NCBI GenBank assembly: GCA_965232165.1
Contig: CBDDOY010000001.1
Coordinates: 372,001-436,000 of the forward strand
DNA length: 64,000 bases
Direction of reading: 5' to 3'
DNA from: UBA2779 sp965232165
GTDB taxonomy: Bacteria > Spirochaetota > Spirochaetia > DSM-2461
Every line of letters starts with the position of its first letter. Position 1 is the stretch's first letter. The translations under genes were made by a program, and so were the position numbers. The notes beneath the pieces are model-generated. The model ran no database searches, was not told where the DNA came from, and saw only the letters and a program-made list of their open reading frames with translations. Below, piece by piece: positions 8,500 to 17,807 of this stretch.

Positions 8500-8663
8500 A
8501 CGGCTTGCCTCAGGGTTGTTTTCCGCCGAGGCAAGCGGATTGACGTAAGAACGGTTGCAGCCTGTTGCCACTGCAAATTCGTTCCAGATGACAATTGCTT
8601 ATTGCGATTTGATTTGCGATAACGCACGCACACCTGATGTGTCAGCTCTTTTCTTGCTTCCAT
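8500..8663 (-). pseudogene. N-terminal remnant of a transposase/integrase-like gene (tentative)
   Basis: Reading left from 8663, MEARKELTHQVCVRYRKSNR resembles the first residues of integrase-core transposases (usually continuing into a helix-turn-helix with a TGYNR-type motif), but the text then degrades and no DDE domain follows. A 9-bp inverted repeat GCTTGCCTC/GAGGCAAGC lies inside at about 8503-8543. The rest of 8442-8809 shows no other gene. Confidence 0.3.
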
Positions 8664-8773
8664 TGTTATCCTCACTTCCCTTGAGCATCCTTATTCGTAG
8701 AGGTTCTGGCAGATTCTAGTTGTGAAGCAAGCGCATTTGCTCAAGTAGATTGATCATGATGCAATTCGCAGGC

Positions 8774-8802
8774 TTGCCTTGATGATCGATTGAAGTTATC
8801 CT
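8774..8802 (+). promoter_or_regulatory. candidate sigma-70 promoter of lon
   Basis: TTGCCT (8774-8779) and TATCCT (8797-8802) are separated by 17 bases. The -10 is only seven bases from the lon ATG, which has no Shine-Dalgarno sequence, so if this promoter is used the mRNA would be nearly leaderless. Speculative. Confidence 0.3.
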
Positions 8803-8809
8803 TGATCTC

Positions 8810-11209
8810 ATGCCGGAAGACAATCAGGACTCAAACCAAGTCATATCTTTGGCCGACAGCCTGCCCAGTCATATCTACATCGTTCCACTTCAGGGAAAAC
8901 CCATTTTCCCAGGAATATTTACGCCCATCATGATCACCGGGAGCGAAGACCTGGTGATCATCGAAAAGGCTATGGAAAAGGAAAAGGTGATAGGATTGGT
9001 TTTAACGACCGATCCCAACATCGATTCTCCTCACCCCGAAGAATTGTACCAAGTTGGGACGGTGGCCAAAATAGCCAAGCGGATCAATCTCCCCGACGGG
9101 GGGATCAATATGTTCATCAGCACTCATCTGCGTTTTCGTATCAAGCACTACCTCAGCGACACCAGCCCGTATCTGGCCGTAGTGGATTACCTCAGCGATG
9201 AATACAGCCCCGATGACATCGAATTAAAAGGACTCACCAGAGCCCTGCTCTCGGAGATTAAGCAGATCAGTGAAGACAACCCCCTGTTTTCCGAGGAGAT
9301 GCGGCTGAACATGGTCAATATTGATGTGCCGGGGAAAATAGCCGATTTCATCACCAGCATACTCAACATTGACCGGGACAAGCAGCAGGAGATACTCGAA
9401 ACCCTGGATGTGAAGCATCGCATCGAGAAAGTTCTGATTCATATCAAGAAGGAACATGAACTGTCCAAGATTCAGAAGCGCATTGCGGGCGAGATCAACG
9501 AGAAGATAGAAAAAAGTCAGCGGGACTATTTCCTCAGGGAAGAACTCAAGGCGATCAAACAAGAACTTGGAGAGCCCGCCGATGCCCGCTCCAGCGAGTA
9601 TCAGAGATTCAAGGAAGCCATTGAATCATTCGAATTCGAAGGAGAGATCGCCGAGCAGGTGGACAGGGAACTTGAGAAATTCAGCGTTATGGAACCTGCT
9701 TCCAGCGAATACACCGTGACTCGGAACTACCTCGATTGGATCGTATCCCTACCCTGGCGCCAGCCTCCGGCAGATGAAATTGACATGCAATCGGCAACCA
9801 GAATTCTGGAGGAAGACCACTACGGTCTTGAAGACGTGAAAGAACGTATTCTTGAGTATCTCGCGGTGAGGAAGCTCAAAAAAGATTCCAAGGGTTCCAT
9901 CATCCTGCTCGTCGGACCGCCGGGAGTGGGAAAAACATCCATCGGCAAATCCATCGCCCGGGCCATGGATCGGGCTTTTTTCAGGTTTTCTGTCGGGGGC
10001 ATGCGGGACGAGGCCGAAATCAAGGGTCACAGGCGGACCTATGTCGGAGCGATGCCGGGTAAAATTATCCAGGGAATGAAGATAGTCAAATCCAAGGCCC
10101 CGGTCTTCATGATTGATGAAATTGACAAGCTGGGTGTCAGTTTTCAGGGCGATCCATCATCGGCCCTGTTGGAGGTATTGGACTCGGAGCAGAATAACAA
10201 TTTTCGCGATCATTATCTGGATCTGCCCTTTGATCTTTCTCATGTCGTCTTTGTGTCGACAGCCAACACACTAGACTCCATCCCCCATCCCCTTCTGGAC
10301 CGGATGGAAATTATCCGTTTGTCGGGGTATGTGGTGGAAGAGAAGATCGAAATCGCCAGGCGATACATCATCCCGAAGAGTTTGAAGAAACACGGCCTGA
10401 AAAAGGGGCAGATTCGATATAACAAGTCAGCACTCAAAGCCATAGCGGAAGGCTATGCCAGAGATTCCGGTATGCGCACCTATGAAAAGGCGATAGACCG
10501 AATTCATCGCAAGGTGGTTCGCAAGTTGGTGGAGGAGGAGATGGAAGTACCGCTGCGTATTAGCTCCGAATCGCTGGAAGACTATCTGAAGAAACCCTAC
10601 TTCCGGAAAGACGGCCTGAAGGAAGCCATCATGCCGGGCATGGCTCTTGGCCTTGCCTGGACCAATATGGGAGGCGATGTGCTGGTGATAGAGGCCGCAG
10701 CGGTGAAATCCAAGAGTGGGTATAAGCTTACCGGCCAGATGGGAGATGTGATGAAGGAATCGGCCGCAATCGCCTATACCAAGGCCCGCAAAATCATCGA
10801 ATCAATCTTCGGAAAATCAAACAAATTTTTCGAGACGCACACCCTTCATCTCCACATACCGGCGGGTGCAACTCCGAAGGACGGTCCGTCAGCCGGCATC
10901 ACCATGACAACGGCAATCCTGTCCCTTGTCTCAGGCACGAAGATTAAACCATCTCTTGCCATGACTGGGGAACTCAGCCTCAGCGGCGCCGTATTACCCA
11001 TCGGCGGGCTCAAGGAGAAAACCATTGCGGCCCGGCGGCACAGGATAAAACATGTGCTCATCCCCGAGGCCAATCTCTGGGACCTTGAAGAAATCCCCGA
11101 ACATGTGAAAAAGGGAATAACCTTTCATCCGGTTCTGAAAATTGATCAAGTCATTGCCTTAGCCCTGCCCAAATTGGCCGAGAAGTTAGACGGAAAGATG
11201 TTAGACTAA
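8810..11209 (+). CDS. lon: ATP-dependent protease Lon
   Basis: A 799-residue homohexameric cytoplasmic protease that unfolds and degrades damaged and regulatory proteins. The order is an N-terminal LAN substrate domain (about 20-215), a coiled-coil helical segment (about 225-330), AAA+ ATPase with Walker A GPPGVGKTS and Walker B FMIDEIDK, and the C-terminal protease with catalytic Ser694 in KDGPSAGIT and Lys737 in GGLKEKT, the usual 43-residue spacing. Length is normal for LonA. No heat-shock inverted repeat (CIRCE) was seen upstream. It stands as a single-gene unit. Confidence 0.97.
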   Translation: MPEDNQDSNQVISLADSLPSHIYIVPLQGKPIFPGIFTPIMITGSEDLVIIEKAMEKEKVIGLVLTTDPNIDSPHPEELYQVGTVAKIAKRINLPDGGINMFISTHLRFRIKHYLSDTSPYLAVVDYLSDEYSPDDIELKGLTRALLSEIKQISEDNPLFSEEMRLNMVNIDVPGKIADFITSILNIDRDKQQEILETLDVKHRIEKVLIHIKKEHELSKIQKRIAGEINEKIEKSQRDYFLREELKAIKQELGEPADARSSEYQRFKEAIESFEFEGEIAEQVDRELEKFSVMEPASSEYTVTRNYLDWIVSLPWRQPPADEIDMQSATRILEEDHYGLEDVKERILEYLAVRKLKKDSKGSIILLVGPPGVGKTSIGKSIARAMDRAFFRFSVGGMRDEAEIKGHRRTYVGAMPGKIIQGMKIVKSKAPVFMIDEIDKLGVSFQGDPSSALLEVLDSEQNNNFRDHYLDLPFDLSHVVFVSTANTLDSIPHPLLDRMEIIRLSGYVVEEKIEIARRYIIPKSLKKHGLKKGQIRYNKSALKAIAEGYARDSGMRTYEKAIDRIHRKVVRKLVEEEMEVPLRISSESLEDYLKKPYFRKDGLKEAIMPGMALGLAWTNMGGDVLVIEAAAVKSKSGYKLTGQMGDVMKESAAIAYTKARKIIESIFGKSNKFFETHTLHLHIPAGATPKDGPSAGITMTTAILSLVSGTKIKPSLAMTGELSLSGAVLPIGGLKEKTIAARRHRIKHVLIPEANLWDLEEIPEHVKKGITFHPVLKIDQVIALALPKLAEKLDGKMLD

Positions 11210-11803
11210 GCGCAATATATTGGGCTGAGAGGACAGTTTGCACCGAAAGACCGCGTTAAGGGGTGTCCCCATACAGCCCCCCCCCCCGTGAGTGCGGCAT
11301 AAACGGGAAGTCGTTCAAACAAACAGCCGCATAGTAAGGAAGGTGATGGAATGGGTATATTTTTGACAATGTGGGAAACACTTCATAGCCGCTAGGCAAA
11401 TTCCCGCCTCAGCCACACCGTCTTGTATTTATCTGGTTATCCCAAATCCGCCGTACAACAACCATATCTCGCTCCGTCAATAAAACATTTTTTGCATCGC
11501 CAGGGCACCACTAATAATTTTGCGGATCGCATACCGACGGCCAATGACTTTTCCCCAGGGAATCACGGCTTGGCACAGACCTCCATTTTAGAGCCGCTGT
11601 ATGGAGCATCTACGGTGAGGACAGACCCGGCATATAGTCGGCAGAAGTCTGTTGTTTCAGGGAAATCACCACAGGATTTGACGGCGAAATACCGAAAAAA
11701 CTGATCTATAGGATGATTCTTTTTTCAATGCCTGCTAGTATTTCCATATATCTGATCCTTTTAGGGGACAGGCGATTATGATTGGAGGGAAAGGAGTATA
11801 TTT
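11210..11803. other. intergenic region with an 11-C tract; no gene seen
   Basis: It contains a run of eleven C at 11277-11287 (G11 on the other strand). A 93-residue frame at 11423-11704 has no ribosome site, no recognisable motif and Ser/Pro-rich random composition; I do not call it. AAGGAG at about 11793 is the ribosome site of the next gene. Confidence 0.5.
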
Positions 11804-13489
11804 ATGGCAAAGTATGTGATTGTCGGCGGAGTTGCCGGCGGTTCTTCGGCAGCAGTAAGACTGAGGAGACTTAGTGAATATGACGACATACTTATTCTGG
11901 AGAAGGGGGAGCATCTGTCCTATTCAAATTGCAGTTTGCCCTACTTCTTCGATGGAACGGTGAGCGACATTGACGGTCTAATAATGATGACACCGGAAAG
12001 CTTCCAGAAGAAGTTCAGAATCGAGGCTAGGGTTCTAAGTGAGGCGGTTGAGATAGACCGTGCAGCGAAGGAAGTCGTTGTTAAGAACCTGCAAAGCTGT
12101 GAAACCTACAGAGAGAGCTTCGATAAGCTCATTCTTTCCCCGGGAATGAGTGCCTTCATCCCGCCAGTGGAAGGGCTGCAGACGTTTCCTTACGGCGTAA
12201 TGAAGAGCGTGACCGATGTCAAACATCTGGCATCTCTGTTAAAAAAGACAAACCCCAAGAAGATAACCATCGTCGGCGCAGGGTTCATCGGCGTGGAATG
12301 CGCGGAGACGCTGACCAAAGCCGGCTACAGCGTGAGCATCGTCGAGGCTCTCGACCAGGCCCTCTCCCAATTAGACTGCGACATGGCCCAAATTGCACAT
12401 AAGGTTCTCCTTGATAACGGAGTGAAGCTCTATCTCAATGAAATGCTTGAGCAATGCAGGGGCGGAAAACTTATCATGAAGTCCGGTTTGGAGATCGATT
12501 CCGATCTGATTATCTTTGCAGCCGGAGGCAAACCCATGTCCGGCTTGGCCCAAGAAGCCGGATTGGAACTTACCAAGAATGGCGCCATCCTAACCGACCA
12601 TAATTATCTCACCTCAGATCAGGATATCTACGCCATCGGGGATGCCATCGAGGTATTACAGCAGACATCGCCCTCCCCTATTCATCTGCCTCTTGCGGGT
12701 CCCGCACAGAAGCAGGCATACTCTGTTGCAGGCCATATTCACGGCAAGGCATCCATCAACAATGGATACCTCGGCACATCGGTTCTCAAGCTGTTTGATT
12801 CTACGGTGGCCACCGTCGGCATGAATGAGAAGAAACTGGACATGGCCGGTATGAAATACAACTTCGTGTATATCATTCCCAGCGACAGGGTGTCTCTCAT
12901 GCCCGGCGTGAAGCCCATCCATCTGAAGGTGTTGTTTCATGGCGTTACGGGAAGAATCCTGGGCGCTCAGGCCATAGGTGAGGGCCTCGTGGAAAAACGC
13001 ATCGATGTGATTGCCACTGCGATGAAATTTCACGCCGTCATTGATGATTTGAAAGACCTCGAACTGGCTTATGCCCCCCATTACGGCATACCCAAGGATC
13101 CTGTCAATATAGCCGGTTATGTGGGAGGAAACGTCCTCTCCGGCGAGTTGAAGCAGGTCCCTGTCACGGCGGTTAGGGATCTTGTAGAGGCGAATGCCTT
13201 CATCATCGATGTGAGAGAGGAGAATGAACACGCCCAAGGCCGTCTATTAAATGCAGTCAATATCCCTCTCACTCAATTCAGGGACAGGCTGTCTGATATA
13301 CCGAAGGATGAAGATGTCTATCTTCATTGCCGTTCGGGTCAGCGCAGCTACTACATGATCCGGGTATTGCAATCTCTCGGCTACGACAGGGTATACAATA
13401 TCGCGGGGGGATTCCTGGGAATTTGCCGTTATGAGTATTTTAAGGATGTCATGGAACAGCGCAAGGCCATTGTAGATCGATATGGATGA
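11804..13489 (+). CDS. cdr: CoA-disulfide reductase / rhodanese fusion
   Basis: The 561-residue product is a FAD- and NAD(P)H-dependent disulfide reductase of the CoADR-RHD type. It has an N-terminal FAD loop VGGVAGGSSAAVR, the single redox cysteine C43 in SYSNCSLPYF, an NAD(P) loop VGAGFIGVECAE near 165, and a FAD-binding GDAIEV segment. A C-terminal rhodanese domain (about 470-550) carries its own active cysteine in HCRSGQRS. Such enzymes reduce CoA disulfide or persulfide/polysulfide, giving thiol homeostasis and sulfur use in anaerobes. It has a good AAGGAG site and stands alone. Confidence 0.92.
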   Translation: MAKYVIVGGVAGGSSAAVRLRRLSEYDDILILEKGEHLSYSNCSLPYFFDGTVSDIDGLIMMTPESFQKKFRIEARVLSEAVEIDRAAKEVVVKNLQSCETYRESFDKLILSPGMSAFIPPVEGLQTFPYGVMKSVTDVKHLASLLKKTNPKKITIVGAGFIGVECAETLTKAGYSVSIVEALDQALSQLDCDMAQIAHKVLLDNGVKLYLNEMLEQCRGGKLIMKSGLEIDSDLIIFAAGGKPMSGLAQEAGLELTKNGAILTDHNYLTSDQDIYAIGDAIEVLQQTSPSPIHLPLAGPAQKQAYSVAGHIHGKASINNGYLGTSVLKLFDSTVATVGMNEKKLDMAGMKYNFVYIIPSDRVSLMPGVKPIHLKVLFHGVTGRILGAQAIGEGLVEKRIDVIATAMKFHAVIDDLKDLELAYAPHYGIPKDPVNIAGYVGGNVLSGELKQVPVTAVRDLVEANAFIIDVREENEHAQGRLLNAVNIPLTQFRDRLSDIPKDEDVYLHCRSGQRSYYMIRVLQSLGYDRVYNIAGGFLGICRYEYFKDVMEQRKAIVDRYG

Positions 13490-14077
13490 GGAACGAAGAA
13501 GGCGGACAGGGTAAGTTGCGATTATCCTGATAATGTGCTATTATCTGTATGAGGAAGGGTTCTGCTAAGGCATGGCTTTTGAATCTGGCAGAGAATTTTT
13601 GCGCCGTGCAGCGTGGTACGGCCCAAGCCAGCTTCAGCTAAGGGAACAGTTTGCCAACGCTATGACGGCGACAGGAGTCAATCTATATGCGTAAATGGGT
13701 GTTTCAGCGGACTGTATACGGCATAACTCTCAATGACTTCAGCGCAAGGGATTGAAACGGAAATGCCGTCGGCTGTCCCCCCGGCGATTGGCAATGAGCC
13801 GGGAGCAGGCTGCCGGATTAAGGCATTGGAGAGGAAAGCCCGACCCGAAGGGTTGCGCCAAATATAGATATCTAAAAATTTCGGCACTCGGGGAGTCTGC
13901 CGGACTTTGGGGTTCTCAAGGCAGTTTCATTGATTTTGTTTTGATGCAAGGCATCCAAGGCTCGAGCACAGCTTGGCTGCGTGATTAATTTGCCGCTTAA
14001 GCGGCAGGAACACAGAGAAAAACTGACCGGAAAAATGAAGTCTGACAGGCTCCAAGAGGCGCCCAAAAGGATGAACC
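13490..14077. repeat. intergenic region with a family 3 repeat
   Basis: A family 3 repeat lies at about 13743-13861 in the inverse orientation to the 6.4 kb copy (GCGCAAGGGATTG .. CCCGACCCGAAGGGTTGCGC). The remainder holds only short frames without support. Nothing else recognisable. Confidence 0.6.
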
Positions 14078-15163
14078 ATGATTAAGACTTACAAAATCGC
14101 CGTGCTGCCGGGAGACGGCACGGGTGCCGAGGTGGTCGCCGAGGGCAAAAAAGTGCTCAGGACAGCCGCCGACAAATTCGGATTCAAGCTGGAGATGACC
14201 GATTTTGACTTCGGCGGAGACCGCTATCTGCAAACAGGCGAGGTGCTTCCCGACAGCGCCGCGGATGATTTCCGGCAATTCGACGCCATCTATCTGGGCG
14301 CCATCGGCCATCCCGATGTAAAGCCCGGCATACTCGAGAAGGGTATACTCCTTCGCCTGCGTTTCGAACTGGATCAGTACATTAATCTCAGGCCGGTCAG
14401 GCTCTATCCGGGCGTGGAAACACCACTGAAAGACAAAACACCCGAACACATAGACTATGTTGTGGTGAGAGAGAATACCGGAGGTATCTATACCGGAACC
14501 GGCGGCATCTCGATGAAGGGAACTCAAGATGAGGTGGCCGTACAGAGCATGGTTTATAACCGATTTCAAGTTGAACGATGCCTGCGCTATGCCTTTGATT
14601 ACACCCGGCGCCATGGGAAGAAAGCCAGGGGGAGGGGGGGTGAGAACAGCCTTGGCCTGGTAGGGAAAACAAATGTCCTCACCTATGTCTATGATCTCTG
14701 GGAGCGCACTTTCCATGAGGTTGGGCAGGCTGACTACACCGATATACGCCGGGATTACTATCATGTCGATGCCGCCTGCATGTGGATGGTTAAGAACCCT
14801 GAGTGGTTTGATGTCCTGGTGACCGGCAATATGTTCGGAGACATAATCACCGATCTAGGAGCCATCACTCAGGGAGGCATGGGCATAGCAGCGGGGGGCA
14901 ATATCAATCCCGACGGGGTCTCCATGTTCGAACCAATCGGCGGCTCGGCGCCCAAGTACACAAATATGGGCATAATTAACCCCCTGGCCGCCATCGTCGC
15001 CGGGGCCATGATGCTGGATACTCTCGGTGAAAGGGAGGCTGCTGAAGCGGTGGAGAATGCGGTGAAGCATGTTACAGGCACGAAAATAAAGAGTCTTGCC
15101 GCTGGTAAGATGGGCTATTCCACCAGCGAAGTCGGCGACTTGACTGCCGATGCGGTTGGCTAG
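14078..15163 (+). CDS. leuB: 3-isopropylmalate dehydrogenase family enzyme
   Basis: The 361-residue beta-decarboxylating dehydrogenase probably oxidises 3-isopropylmalate to 2-oxoisocaproate in leucine synthesis. It starts with the family motif LPGDGTGAEV, has the substrate arginines region (RFELDQYINLRPVRLY), VVRENTGGIYTG, VGKTNVLT with the catalytic lysine, and the metal site GNMFGDIITDLGA. NAD specificity is suggested by the C-terminal GGSAPKYT. No leuA/C/D neighbours are present, so a related substrate (tartrate, homoisocitrate) is possible. An extra loop KARGRGGENSLG, encoded over a G5AG7 run at 14628-14640, departs from the family pattern just before VGKTN. Confidence 0.82.
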   Translation: MIKTYKIAVLPGDGTGAEVVAEGKKVLRTAADKFGFKLEMTDFDFGGDRYLQTGEVLPDSAADDFRQFDAIYLGAIGHPDVKPGILEKGILLRLRFELDQYINLRPVRLYPGVETPLKDKTPEHIDYVVVRENTGGIYTGTGGISMKGTQDEVAVQSMVYNRFQVERCLRYAFDYTRRHGKKARGRGGENSLGLVGKTNVLTYVYDLWERTFHEVGQADYTDIRRDYYHVDAACMWMVKNPEWFDVLVTGNMFGDIITDLGAITQGGMGIAAGGNINPDGVSMFEPIGGSAPKYTNMGIINPLAAIVAGAMMLDTLGEREAAEAVENAVKHVTGTKIKSLAAGKMGYSTSEVGDLTADAVG

Positions 15164-15184
15164 GTTCTGCCGTCATACAGGCCC

Positions 15185-15811
15185 ATGACAGTGCATACCC
15201 TTTTCTTCATCCGTCATGCCGAAAGCGAGGCGAATAAACTGCGCATTCTCGGCAGCCGTTTGGATTATCCTCTCACGAAGGAGGGCTGGGATGATGCCCG
15301 TTCCATCGCCCGGGAACTCAGGGAAATGACGGGTCTTGACGGCATCGTCACCTCGCCCCTCCGCCGTGCCCGGCAGACGGCGGAAACCTTTGCCGATTCC
15401 TACGGCATTAAGTATGAAGACGATGAACGGCTATGCGAACAAGACCTTGGCCCTTTTACGGGGAAGTCCTATGATGAGGTGAAGACGATGGATGCGTATC
15501 AGTCCGATCCCTCGGCTAGATGGGACTGGTATCCCGGAGGAAGCGGAGAGTCTTATTCCATGGTGGCAGACCGTGTCCGCAGTTTTCTAGGATCGGTCGA
15601 TGGCTACCGTAAGGGCAGGTGGCTCATCGTTACCCACGCGGTGGTGTTCCGTATGCTCAGGGCCGTCCTTGAGGATACCCTGCCGATTTATCCCGTGGGC
15701 TTCCCGAACAACGGCGAAATCTGGCGGGTTGAATACCGTGGAATGGGTTATCAGCATGCGATAGAATCAGTATTCCTTGGCCGAAGCCGGGAATTTGTTC
15801 ATAAACCATGA
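15185..15811 (+). CDS. histidine phosphatase (phosphoglycerate-mutase-like)
   Basis: This 208-residue cytoplasmic enzyme has the branch-1 histidine phosphatase signature FIRHAESEAN at residue 8 (phospho-accepting His), the second arginine in SPLRRARQTAE and the second catalytic His in VTHAVVFRM. It lacks the longer insert of glycolytic phosphoglycerate mutase, so a phosphatase of sugar phosphates or of a nucleotide/cobalamin intermediate is more likely than a glycolytic mutase. It heads a same-strand cluster with the next three genes. Confidence 0.85.
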   Translation: MTVHTLFFIRHAESEANKLRILGSRLDYPLTKEGWDDARSIARELREMTGLDGIVTSPLRRARQTAETFADSYGIKYEDDERLCEQDLGPFTGKSYDEVKTMDAYQSDPSARWDWYPGGSGESYSMVADRVRSFLGSVDGYRKGRWLIVTHAVVFRMLRAVLEDTLPIYPVGFPNNGEIWRVEYRGMGYQHAIESVFLGRSREFVHKP

Positions 15812-15827
15812 ACAAGGAGGAAAACCA

Positions 15828-16343
15828 TTGAGCAATTTGTTCGCCGCCTTAGACCCCGATATTCAGGAACACCTGGCCAGAATAGGGGATGCGCATCCCC
15901 AGATTTCGCTGGAGACACTGGCTGCAGAATGGCTGGAGAAAGAAAAGGTCTTCATGAATCAATCCCGGGCACTGGGCATGGAAAGTGCCGAGGAATGCCT
16001 GGATGCCGCCCAAGGATTCCTCGCCCTTACCTATTCGGGTTCCCTCGTTGCCGTTGGCCCCCAGGCGGGCAAGACCCGGCGGGCGGTATACGTCAGCACG
16101 GAGAGACGCCGTACCGTGCCTGCCAGGTCGCAGTCCGATCAGGCTCAACTCTCGGGTTCCATCAAAGTGGGGCGGAACATCGCCTTCACGAGTGGACCGG
16201 TGAAACGGACTTCGCCTGTCTACAGGCTTTCTGTACTGCCGTCCACCCTGAAACCGCCTCGTCAGAATCAGATATTAGAGGAAGCGGCCACGAACCTGTC
16301 GATGGATTTTCATACTATTGACCAAGGCGGTTCCGAGAAATAA
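15828..16343 (+). CDS. conserved hypothetical protein
   Basis: I choose the TTG at 15828 because an excellent AAGGAGG lies seven bases upstream (15814-15820); the earlier in-frame ATG would overlap the phosphatase gene. The 171-residue product has an acidic helical start (SNLFAALDPDIQEHLARIG) and a basic, proline-rich tail with no recognised domain or signal peptide. It sits between a phosphatase and a metallophosphoesterase, with the latter starting one base after its stop, so it belongs to the same transcription unit. Confidence 0.65.
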   Translation: MSNLFAALDPDIQEHLARIGDAHPQISLETLAAEWLEKEKVFMNQSRALGMESAEECLDAAQGFLALTYSGSLVAVGPQAGKTRRAVYVSTERRRTVPARSQSDQAQLSGSIKVGRNIAFTSGPVKRTSPVYRLSVLPSTLKPPRQNQILEEAATNLSMDFHTIDQGGSEK

Positions 16344-16344
16344 T

Positions 16345-17367
16345 ATGACGGCATCCGATGGCCTATACGGCACATTGCAGGGTTTCCACGAGAGGACGAC
16401 GGCGCCGACGGCGGATGAGCTAGGCCCCATTCTCGCCGAGGCGATGGATGTCCTGGCCTATGAAAATCCGGCCATACGCCCCCGAGACAGCCGGGGCTGT
16501 CCCGGCGGACTGATTCAGTTACCCCCATGCCCCATAACCATCATTGCACCAGACCTTCACGCGCGCACCGGATACCTGATGGCCCTCATGGATATGGAGG
16601 TTCATGGCGAGAGGGTGGCCGATGCCTTGCAGGCAGAAAGGGCGCAGATAGTCTGCGTTGGCGACGGGTTTCATAGTGAGGCACGGGGATTTGGGCGCTG
16701 GCGGCAGGCATGGGCGGAGTATCAGGGCGGATTCCATCGTCATGCCGCGATGGATGATGAGATGAGAGAGAATCTCTCCCTAATGGCCATGGTCATGATT
16801 CTGAAAACCACTTACCCGGACGGTTTTCATTTTCTCAAAGGCAACCACGAGAACGTTGCCAATGTCGATGGCGGCGGGAATAGGTCATTTTATAAATTCG
16901 TGTCGGAGGGTGAGATGGTTAAGGAATGGTTTATCAGATTCCTAGGTGTTGAGATGCTTTCTCGCTGGGCGGAATTCGAGTCATCCTTGCCATTGCTTGC
17001 CGTAGGCGACCGTTTCATGGCTTCTCACGCCGAACCTGGACGCCCCTATGAGAGCCGAGAAGTCATAGAATACCGCGGAAACGATCAGCTCATCTTCGAT
17101 TTCACCTGGACCGGTAACGGGGAGGCCATGGAAGGCAGTGTGGCATCCATGCTGACCATGTATCTGGATGATCAATCCGAAGGCGCTCTTTACTTCGGCG
17201 GGCACAGGCCGGTCGGCGGTTTATACGCCCTGCGCGCCGGGGGCCGCTATGTCCAGATTCATAATCCTGAACTCTACATCTCTGCGGTTCTGGAAGGCGG
17301 AAAGATGCCTTCTCTTCAGCGAAATATACGACAATTACCAGGGGGTAAGCATGGGAAAACGGGGTGA
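16345..17367 (+). CDS. metallophosphoesterase (calcineurin-like)
   Basis: The 340-residue product has the five metallophosphoesterase blocks in order: APDLHAR (D-x-H), VGDGFHSE (GD), LKGNHEN (GNHE), MASHAEP (H) and GGHRP (GH-x), which bind two metals and hydrolyse phosphate esters. The N-terminal 60 residues are outside the fold. No signal peptide, so cytoplasmic. The ATG at 16345 follows the previous stop codon directly. Its 3' end overlaps the PUR-alpha-like gene by 17 bases. Similar proteins are conserved in spirochaetes; substrate unknown. Confidence 0.8.
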   Translation: MTASDGLYGTLQGFHERTTAPTADELGPILAEAMDVLAYENPAIRPRDSRGCPGGLIQLPPCPITIIAPDLHARTGYLMALMDMEVHGERVADALQAERAQIVCVGDGFHSEARGFGRWRQAWAEYQGGFHRHAAMDDEMRENLSLMAMVMILKTTYPDGFHFLKGNHENVANVDGGGNRSFYKFVSEGEMVKEWFIRFLGVEMLSRWAEFESSLPLLAVGDRFMASHAEPGRPYESREVIEYRGNDQLIFDFTWTGNGEAMEGSVASMLTMYLDDQSEGALYFGGHRPVGGLYALRAGGRYVQIHNPELYISAVLEGGKMPSLQRNIRQLPGGKHGKTG

Positions 17368-17797
17368 AATCTTCAGCACACGTATCTTTGCCGATGGGGG
17401 AAATAAAACCTATTTTCTGAATGTTAAGGAAAACCGCTATAAGGATATCTATCTCAACATCGTTGAAAGCCGTAAGACTGGCGCAGGGTTTCAGCGTTTC
17501 TCCATCATCGTCTTTCAGGAAGACCTTGATGGCTTTCTCATCGCGCTGGATAGGATAACTAAGGCTATACGCGAGCATAAGAGCGACCCTCCGTCCCTGA
17601 GAGCGGGAGAGGGAAGACGGGAATACAAATTTGCATTGACGAAGAGAGGCAAACCGGCCCTGCAAATTACCGAAGAATGCAAGGTTGAGGGGAATTCGCG
17701 ATACGAGAAAATCTATGTCGAATTAAGCGTTTTGGATATGTTTATGAAAGAATTAGGCCGAACGGCACCCTATCTGACATCTGCCGGCTCCACTTAA
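17351..17797 (+). CDS. PUR-alpha-like nucleic-acid-binding protein (DUF3276)
   Basis: Starting at the ATG at 17351, the 148-residue product begins MGKRGEIFSTRIFADGGNKT and continues YFLNVKENRYKDIYLNIVES, the PUR-repeat pattern of DUF3276 proteins. A second, shorter repeat (REYKFALTKRGKPALQITEE) follows. In Borrelia the homologous BpuR binds DNA and RNA and modulates expression of infection-related genes; in this organism the role is inferred as a small regulator or RNA chaperone. It overlaps the phosphoesterase gene, implying coupling. Confidence 0.8.
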   Translation: MGKRGEIFSTRIFADGGNKTYFLNVKENRYKDIYLNIVESRKTGAGFQRFSIIVFQEDLDGFLIALDRITKAIREHKSDPPSLRAGEGRREYKFALTKRGKPALQITEECKVEGNSRYEKIYVELSVLDMFMKELGRTAPYLTSAGST

Positions 17798-17807
17798 TGG
17801 CGCCCCT

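Noticed and set aside
8500..8545. Terminator at the GCTTGCCTC/GAGGCAAGC inverted repeat after fprA
   Set aside because: The arms are 15 bases apart and no T run follows.
11423..11704. 93-residue frame between lon and the CoA-disulfide reductase gene
   Set aside because: No ribosome site, no recognisable motif, composition not like its neighbours.
14397..14764. Minus-strand frames opposite the leuB-type gene
   Set aside because: Shadows of a clear dehydrogenase gene with all family motifs.
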